Program-made: the position numbers and the translations under genes
NCBI GenBank assembly: GCA_963457665.1
Contig: OY735212.1
Span: 57,836,038 to 57,900,037, forward strand
DNA: 64,000 nt
Origin: Thysanoteuthis rhombus
Taxonomy: Eukaryota; Mollusca; Cephalopoda; Oegopsida; Thysanoteuthidae
Reading direction: 5' to 3'
The notes under the pieces: model-generated
Told to the model about the DNA's origin: nothing
Seen by the model: only the letters and a program-made list of their open reading frames with translations
The model's database searches: none
Part shown: positions 50,172-58,500 of the stretch, one piece after another
Position numbering within the stretch: the stretch's first letter is position 1
Layout of the letters: every line of letters starts with the position of its first letter

Positions 50172-50471
50172 GTAAGTATGTAAGTGTGAAACAGGGAGAA
50201 ATAAAAGTGTAATAAGTTGATATGAGTTGACAGTCTGTTCCCAAGAGAGGGTAGAACCACAACTGGTAAAAATGACTTGATGATTGTAAATAGGAGTCTT
50301 TCATCAACAAAGTGTGGACCTCTGATTGGTTTAATAATTAGATGTATGATCATGTGACCAGTGTTCAATTTTCTTTGACTAAGTGACTTTTGGTGGACTC
50401 CTTTGGTTATAGTGAAGGTTTGACCTATTAGTGATCACAATTTGTTATTTGAGAGCAGCCGTGTGCACTTT
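50171..50471. other. No gene seen
   Basis: Intergenic sequence between the GT microsatellite and RTE fragment 2. Confidence 0.5.
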
Positions 50472-51050
50472 ATCATCATCAGTCTTTTAGCATCTATCAT
50501 TGGATATATACTTTCACCAGGATTTGCCAGATCTCTTTATCGTGGGTGTTGCAGAGACAATACTTCCAGAACTTATCTAGTTCATCTTATCTCTTCATCT
50601 TGAATTCTACCAGCTTCAGTTATGCATGTGATCTCTGTGGATCCATATTTTGAATCATGATGTCTATCAGTTGTCTTTCATTCTTGCAACATAACCAGCC
50701 TATTGCCATTTAAGTATTTTAACAGATTCTATGATATCTTGGACTCTTGTTTTTTCCCTGATATATTGCGCTGTCTTGTGATCTCTCCATGTGATGTTAA
50801 GCATGATTCTTCTATATGCATATTGTATGCTTCTCAGTTTTAGGGTCAGTATCTTGGTTAGATTTCATGTTCCAGCTCCATAGCTGACAATCGACAGGAT
50901 GCATTGGTAATATACCCTTCTTTTTAGGATTAATCCTTTCTCTTTTTTCTTGAAGGTTTAGCTTACTCTGGCAAAGGCTTGTCATACCAGAGTGATTCTT
51001 CACTTGATTTTTTCTTCTTCTGAGGATTTCATGGAGATCTGTGGTCCTTA
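50472..51050 (-). mobile_element. RTE-like retrotransposon 3' fragment 2 (~580 bp)
   Basis: The reverse complement parallels 55699-56278 along its whole length, from the (GAT)n tail through the tryptophan-rich WQWAGHV-type region (AACCAGCCTATTGCCATTT) to AATCCTCAGAAGAAGAA. It has many substitutions and breaks in the frame. Both copies begin at about the same internal point. Confidence 0.8.
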
Positions 51051-51485
51051 TAAGATCTAGTGGTCTACTTTCTCTAAATCACTACAAACTGTGTCACTCC
51101 AAAAGTTCATCTTAGAAAATGCCTTATTTTGGTTCAAATATAACAAAATCGGATTACATTGTGTTCCTGCAGAAAATCCAATTTGAATATGTTCATCACA
51201 ACCAATCATAGGCAAACAAACTAAGGGGGGCAGGGGGCACAAATCCAGGTAAAACAAGTTAAATTTCAGACAAATTAGTATAATTTAGGCAAAACAATGT
51301 AAAAATTCTAGCAAATCAAGCCTTTTGTCCTCCTTAATATAAGAGTTCCCATACATGTATGCAACCAACCACATGACTGTAGATCATCTTTTTTGACCTA
51401 TCAAAATTACAGTTGCACACTTCCAAAAATTATTAGTAGCTACCGCAATAAGATAAATAGATGGGCATGACGCTAATCCATCAGT
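51051..51485. other. No gene seen
   Basis: Intergenic sequence between RTE fragment 2 and family C copy 3. Confidence 0.5.
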
Positions 51486-51711
51486 CAGTGCTGCAAATTT
51501 TGCACATTTCTTGTTTTGGCAGTGTAAAAATTCAATATTTAGCTAATTTTTAGTATTACTTACCTAGCAATTTTAGCAATATCTAACCATTTTTCAGCTA
51601 TTAGAATGGCCATAGAATAGCTGACAACGTTTTTAGTGTGTTTTGGCATTTTTTGACACTTTTTCAAGGTCGATTTAGTGTGAAACATTTTTTGAGTTGA
51701 CAACACCACTG
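51486..51711 (+). mobile_element. Family C repeat, copy 3, CAGTG termini
   Basis: Begins CAGTGCTGCAAATTTTGCAC and ends GTTGACAACACCACTG, giving short CAGTG-type inverted termini as in hAT-like MITEs. I could not find a clean target duplication. Confidence 0.5.
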
Positions 51712-52139
51712 CCAGTGCAACTGACCCAGTGTTCATAATAGCATTTTACTTGAACCCTTTATCCCCGCAAACGAAAGAAGGAGAAAAGTGGAGTAATTAT
51801 GTCCAGCATTTCTTATGGACATCTGAATAGCTTCCTATGATTATCATTTTGATTCAGTGAGTGTTGGAAATATTTTCATCCTTATCTCCCACCACCACCA
51901 GCCTCTAAAGGCTTACTGCTGCCAGCTTACACCCACTCTCTCTATACATCTGAGTGTAAGTAAACTTTTAAGATGGAAAAAAAAGTCTGTTCTGAAAAAA
52001 AATATTGTAATCTAATTTCAGATATAAAAAGAATTAGTTGATTATCAATATCATCTATTCATTTTTTTCTGTCTTTATTTTATTTAATTTCATTAATAAA
52101 ACATTTCTAAATTGAAAAATGATATAATTATACTGTATT
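51712..52139. other. No gene seen
   Basis: Upstream of the CIAO2A 5' region; AT-rich with a short CA/CT-rich patch near 51885-51950. Confidence 0.5.
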
Positions 52140-52493
52140 AGAAAATGTTAAAGTGGGTACTGCTGGCGGGGCATTGAGCTTAATTTGTACTCTCCTCATC
52201 AGTTATTTTATTAATAAAAAAAAATCAACATTAATTGTTCGTTTGGTGCAATGAAATATCTTCTGTTCTATTCTTATCTGGAAATAATGAGATGAAGAAG
52301 TAGCCGATGACAGATGATGTTTTAATAAGGCACATCTTTTTGTTTAGCACCGATGAAATATGATAAGAGTTATCTCCCTCTTCGCATTTCGCTTAATCCA
52401 TAGAATGTGGTTCCGCAAATTAAAATCACTTTAAACCTTTTTTTTTTTGAATTTTTGATCTTAAAGAAGAAGAAAAAGAGGTGACAAATTATC
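52140..52493 (+). promoter_or_regulatory. Presumed CIAO2A 5' UTR/promoter region
   Basis: The 350 bp before the ATG is free of the dispersed repeats I could recognise, has slightly more CpG than the flanks (TTCGCATTTCGC, TTCCGC), and includes GTTATCTCCCTC at 52368-52379, a word similar to others at about 47793 and 26110. No TATA box is obvious. The transcription start is not determinable. Confidence 0.4.
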
Positions 52494-52575
52494 ATGTCAG
52501 ACAATGGACAGCCAAATAATGATGAGGAAGACGAATTGGAGGAAGAATTACAGATGCTCAAGGAAACAGTGTTTG
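52494..52575 (+). CDS. CIAO2A: CIAO2A exon 1 (acidic N-terminus)
   Basis: 82 nt from ATG to the first base of D28, donor GTAAGG. The context ATTATCATGTC is acceptable. Encodes [20 protein letters not shown] and then LKETVF, a short acidic region joined to the MIP18 domain. It is the first ATG of this frame with domain-compatible phase; a run of T (52441-52448) and purine-rich 5' UTR lie just upstream. Confidence 0.9.
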
Positions 52576-55500
52576 GTAAGGAAGAAGAGACAGAAAAGTA
52601 AATGTTTTGTTGTATGAAGGAAAAAAAAACTAGGGCGACCTTTCGTCAAGTTAAACATCCCAATTCATCACACATTTTGTGTGACAGTGTCGACACCCGC
52701 TCAGTAACAACCAAAATTGGACATCTTATCTAGTAGATTAATTATTTTTTAACGGTATAAACAATTCTACTGTTATTTGTATTTTTATTTTTTAAATTTC
52801 AGAAGAAAAATACTCGCTTAAGTGTTTCAAAAAGCGCTCCGAACGACGTTGAAATAGAGACCTAAAAATAGCTGACTGAGTGTTTTCTTTCATTCTACTT
52901 ATAGATGTTTTGGTACTTTGTTTTGATATCTGCTTAGATTGTGTTTTATCGTAATTGACCACCGATTACCATCTCAACAATCGACCGTGATAATTAGGGG
53001 TGTAATATTACGAGATAGCCCATCACGGATGATTTTGTATCTCATTTAGGACATTATTAGGTTAATGCGGTCAACCTTAGGAGTCCGACTAATTTGTTTT
53101 TTTTTTAATTTTCAAGAAATTTTATTTATTTCAAAAATACGTACTCGAACATTCAGTGTTTAAGATCTTTTCAGGGATTTGATTTGAATGTGTTTGTTTA
53201 GAGAGGAGACTGACGGTGGCTGTTTGGATTTGTATCTTCTCGCCGTGACCTCTGGTTGCGCTGTTTCGAGATGGCCGAAGCTTGATTTCATCTGGACAGA
53301 TGCTGCACTTAGTTTTGATCAAGGAATTGTACACCAGAGGTTATCCTGTATATTTCCAGTCGATCAGCACGGGTTCTTCCGTAGAGAAGTGCCCCCAGAT
53401 CACACTCTCTTAGCGTTTTTGAATATGGCAGTTAGATGCTTGATGCTGGGGATGATCTTTAAAGTATTGGCTCCGCGACGCCCCAGATAGAGAGGTGTGG
53501 CGAATCCTGGGGAAGATCTATGTTCAACGGCGGACGATAAAAGACTGATGATGTTGATGATGATGATGACGATGATGTAACGAAGTGACCCCTTCCGGTT
53601 GGGGAAGAGGGCCAATAAGTGAAATAAATAATAAGAATAAAAATCGATAATAATTTAGAAAAAGAAATGGTTATCGATTTTAGAAAGGGAAAAAATTGTC
53701 AGAATTTTATATATCTATACTAAACTGGTCAAAAATAGGAATTTGAATTGAAAGAAATAGGATTTATTTATAATTGATTAATTAATCTTAAAATAGTTAA
53801 ATTGGAAAGAGTTGTGTGTATGAAAAAAATTATGCTGTGTGCGTACAATGGAATGTCTGGTCACGCCATCATGACAGGGTCAAAAGCTAGGATTTCAAAA
53901 TAGGGGATTTGTTTTGACAAAGTGTTAGTGAAAGAAAATAAAACAAATTGACTTTTGTTGTTGAGCCAAAATCTGAAATGGCTAGTTGGGAATTTTAAAA
54001 ATGAATAGGAATTTACAAACGGTAAAATAATGCTGATAGGAATTTCATATTGTTTTGAATTGAGAATGTTTGGCGAGAATTTAAAGATTATCAAAGAAAT
54101 AGGCTGATCAGGCTAAATTATGATGACGCAATCAGAATATCATGTAATTCATGATTAGAGATTTCAGAATTGCAAAATAGTTTACCCGTGATTGCGAACC
54201 AGTTGCTTGGGCTTTGTCACCGGCTTCCTGCTGAAAATGTTAAACCCAGATGCAACAATGAAAACTCCATCAGCCAAACTCGGTCATTTTTAGTAACAAT
54301 AATTTTCAATACTGGGAGCCGTGACTCCCTTGATTGAGAACACTTGCAAATGCAATAGCAGAAACAAGAGGAGAAGAAAGAAAATCTTTTGAGAGGAAGA
54401 AATACCAAGAAGTTTTAAACAGCAATAGTTTTATAAATCTGTACATTGTTTGACAGATTACCACTTTGATTGACAGGTTTAGAAAACAATTCTCACGTTC
54501 CTTATGCAGTCTTTTCGGAATTACTATCGAGTTATGTTAAAGAAAAAAAAACATAAGATATCTGCTGATTCCAATTATTGTCAACAAAAGCCAAGGCACA
54601 AAAAAGAAGAAATTAAACCAGTCATCATGCACTTGTCTCAACTTACATCTCTCACCATCATCTTAACAACATGAGTGACCAGTCTCTTCTCCAGTCATCC
54701 CCTTGCCCAGAGCAAACCAGTCAGCAACAAAAACATGTGGCAACCATATGTCCATGCCCCATTCTGTTTGTCTCATCCCCATTATTCAACACTTTTTTCT
54801 TTTTACTCCTTCAAGATAAGCTTATATTAAAATAAACTCCTTTGAGATTCATGTATATTAGAATAAACTCCTTTGAGATTCACATATATCAAAATAAACT
54901 CCTTTAAGATTTACATTTATTAAAATAAACTCCTTTGAGATTCACATTTATCAAAATAAACTCCTTTGAGATTCACATTTATCAAAATAAACTCCTTTGA
55001 GATTCATACATATAAGAATAAACTCCTCCAAGATTCACATATATTAGAATAAACTCCTTTGAGATTCACATATGTTGAAATAAACTTCCTTGAGATTTAC
55101 TTATATTAAGATGAGCTCCTTTGAGATATACATATATTACAATAAACTCCTTCTAGATTTACATATAATAAGACCAACACCTAAAAAGTTGAAATAGCTG
55201 ATGGAGTGTTTACTTTTATTTATTTGATTTATCTTTTGTACTTTGTTTTGATTAGATTTGATATCTGTTTGGGTTATATTTTGTTGTAACTGATCACCAA
55301 GTGCCCATCACATAGTGGGAAGATTGTTGAAAATTCTAATATAAAATTGCTTTTTTTTTTTGCCTCTGACCAGATCTCATCCGAGGTATCAAGGATCCTG
55401 AAAAAATTGAAACATTGGAAGAATTGAATGTTGTGACTGAAGAAGGAGTGCAAGTGAAAAGATTTAACAATGACAGCTTTTTGATAACCGTAGAATTCAT

Positions 55501-58500
55501 TCCAACAGTTCCTCACTGCACTCTGGCTTCTTTGATTGGTAAGTCACAACTTTATTTGTTTTTGTTTTTTTCAGTTTTTCAAATATTTTCTGATCAGTGC
55601 TATTCACTCTCTACCTAAATTAAATCGATCCTAGCAAAAAAAAAAAACTGATTCCCAAATTGTCATTTCTTTTATCATTTTGCTGGATACTGCTATCTTA
55701 GACAACGAATCTCCATGAGACCCTCAAAAGAAGAAGAAATCAAGTAAAGAATCACACTAGGATGGCAAGCCTTTGGCAGAGCAAGCTCAACCTTCAAAAA
55801 CAAGAAGATCCCATTAATCCTAAAAAGGAGGGTGTATAACCAATGCATCCTCCCAATAGTCACTAATGGAGCTGAAACATGGAACCTAACCAAGAGACAG
55901 ATCCGCAAATTGAGAACCATGCAACATGCACATGAAAGAATTATGCTGGGCCTCACATGGAGTGACCAAAAGACAGCAAAGTACATCCTGGAAAAGACAA
56001 GAGTCAGGGACATTGTAGAATCCATTAAAAATCTCAAATGGCAGTGGGCTGGCCATGTTATAAGAATGGCGGACAACCGATGGACATCACGACTCACAGC
56101 ATGAACCTCCCAAGATCACATGCGCAAACAAGGCTGGCAGAATATTAGATGGAGGGACAAGCTAGACAAGTTCAGAGAGTACTGGCTCTGTGACGCCCAT
56201 GATAGAGAAAAATGTGGCGAATCCTGGGGAAGGTCTATGTCCAAAGACGGGCGTTAAAAGACTGATGATGATGATGATATCCCTTCATACATCGACTATC
56301 GACATGAGAACAGCAGAAATAAAACGTAGAAATACATAAAATACAAATTGGACTTTTATGGAATTGAAACCAACTTGGGCCACTGATCAGATTGAGAGAT
56401 GAGTTAAGGGTGATATTTGAGCTTCTATCAACTGTGCCGATCTTAGGAAGAGCAGGTTTGGTTCAAAAGTTCTCCCATAAAGAAGCTTATTTCTTCATTT
56501 CCGATCAATGCTGTTCGCTATTTTGTGCTCATCACAATCTTGAATTAGAAGGTTTTACCACATTCTTAATATGTAGGTAGGCCTGATGGGCACACATTAG
56601 AGTCTTGTGAATGATGAAAGTAAGATTTTAACTCTTAAATTCATGAACTGCTTGGAGATGCTTCAAACACAGTGGCAACAAAAAAGAATAGAATTTTTAA
56701 AAATGGAATTTTTGTGAATCGAACAAAATATTTCGTTTTAATTACTTGAAAGTGCAAAGGGAGTAACTTTTAAGGAGTTATTCCCCTTGATTCAAAATTT
56801 GAATTTTTTAGATATGAATTTAAGAGTCAAGTATAATCTAAAAATCTTCTCAGCGAAAGTTAGATGTATTTTTTGAGGGAAAAGAGATGGTCCTTTCTGT
56901 CAACTCTTTTCACTTATATTTTCTGTTGAATATGTATGGGAGAGGGAGAAAGAATACTTTGTTATTTTATAAATCAATAAACAAAACTTGAGGAAGTATA
57001 GATTTTTTTGTTTCAAAACATTCTCGTTACATTGTGTTATTATCTTTTTGGTATTTCCAAGACCAATGAATGTATTGGACAGAAAAAGCAGATTGTTATA
57101 ATAATTCTTTTAATTTCTCATTTTTAAGGTCTCTGTGTTCGAAACAAACTCCAGCGAGATTTGCCTGAAAAATACAAAGTAAGTTCTTATGTGGAATCTC
57201 CAAAGCACATTTTTGGTTTTAAAGGTACAATTGATTGAACCATAATTCACTTGAATATTACTGGAGTTGGAGTTAATAAGTCATTGTACCTGTAGGGTTT
57301 TGATGACTGTGGTGGTGTTGGCTCTCAGATGATTCAGGCTTTATTTGAAAATAGTGTGGTTCAAAGGAGATAATGTTTTGGGGCTCCCACTTCTAATTAT
57401 AAAAGTCATTATGATTTCAAAAGTTGTTTGGACTCTTCTTTTTGTTGTTACTGCAACATTTGAGCCAATCTAATCTACAACCTGTTTTAGATGCAGTATT
57501 TGAAAGAGACAGCAAAGTCTCTGTCTTGGTTGCACAAACCAAAAATTCAAATTATTCACAGTGGTATTTGTCAAAGATACATGTGAGGTGAGTCCATATT
57601 TTTCTCATATGCAGATATATCCTCCAGTTCTTTTCATGTGAAGCAAAGAAATCTGTACTAGCCTGACATATACATTTGTCTGTGAGGCTGATATGTACTG
57701 CTTCTTTTAATTTTCTCATCTTCCATCTCCATGTCGATTATTTGGACTGCAACTTTGAGGAGATGGTGTGAACTCTTATCCCTCCATTTATAATCAGCAG
57801 TACCAGATTTTTCTATACCTTTGGATGTAGCTATGTTTCTCAAGACTGATTTCTCTGTTATATTCTTCCCACATTTGTATGTTGTAAATGTTATCTTTTA
57901 TCATCCACTTCTTTTGTGAAGGACCAACTTTGATAAGGAGGTTGTTAAGAGTACTATCAAAAATCACTCATATCTATTGAGCTGCTCTACTGATAAATGG
58001 CTGGCTTACTGTAACTACAGAGTTAGTTCCCCTGATGTCGTTCCTCCTATTTCCAATTCAGGAATTTACATAAAATGGGGTGTTGTCCCTTTGGAGAGCA
58101 TTCTTTATATGTTTGGGATTATTCAAATCCTTATCTGTGTAAAAATATAGAAAGTATATGTTTTTATATTTACCAAAGCTCAATTCAGTATGACACAAGG
58201 CCAAATGGAGATAGGAAGATTAGGTTACAATAGTATTTGAGCAACTGGTTTTTATCTGGGTTCTAATGCTGACAAATGTATTTTCTTATCGTAAGTGGAA
58301 TAAAACTATCTACTTGATAGAATATGTCTGCCTGAAAAAATTCAAAATAATCTGATTTTATTTTTAAGGCTTTTTGTGGTAGAAACTGGTCAAATTTGTT
58401 CATATTGTATAACAAACTATTCAAAACTTTTATAAAGCATTTATCTATACAAAACATTAAAAGGAATGTTTTGTTATTATGATGGCTTTGAAATTTTATT

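Larger units (their letters stand above)
52576..55373 (+). other. CIAO2A intron 1
   Basis: 2798 bp containing a pair of direct repeats, a broken LINE fragment, an RTE tail, a possible hAT remnant and the 31-bp minisatellite. An acceptor-like TTTAAATTTCAG at 52791-52802 leads into a segment that stops after 17 codons, so I do not call an exon there. Confidence 0.8.

Noticed and set aside
50056..50368. Long His/Thr-rich open frames
   Set aside because: Artefacts of translating the GT/CA microsatellite.
52791..52853. Possible alternative CIAO2A exon after TTTAAATTTCAG
   Set aside because: Joining it to exon 1 gives only about 17 codons before a stop and no family similarity; exon 2 at 55374 fits exactly.
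53188..53490. 100-codon plus-strand open frame
   Set aside because: Lies opposite a broken LINE fragment whose motifs read on the minus strand and runs into an RTE tail; better explained as a shadow.
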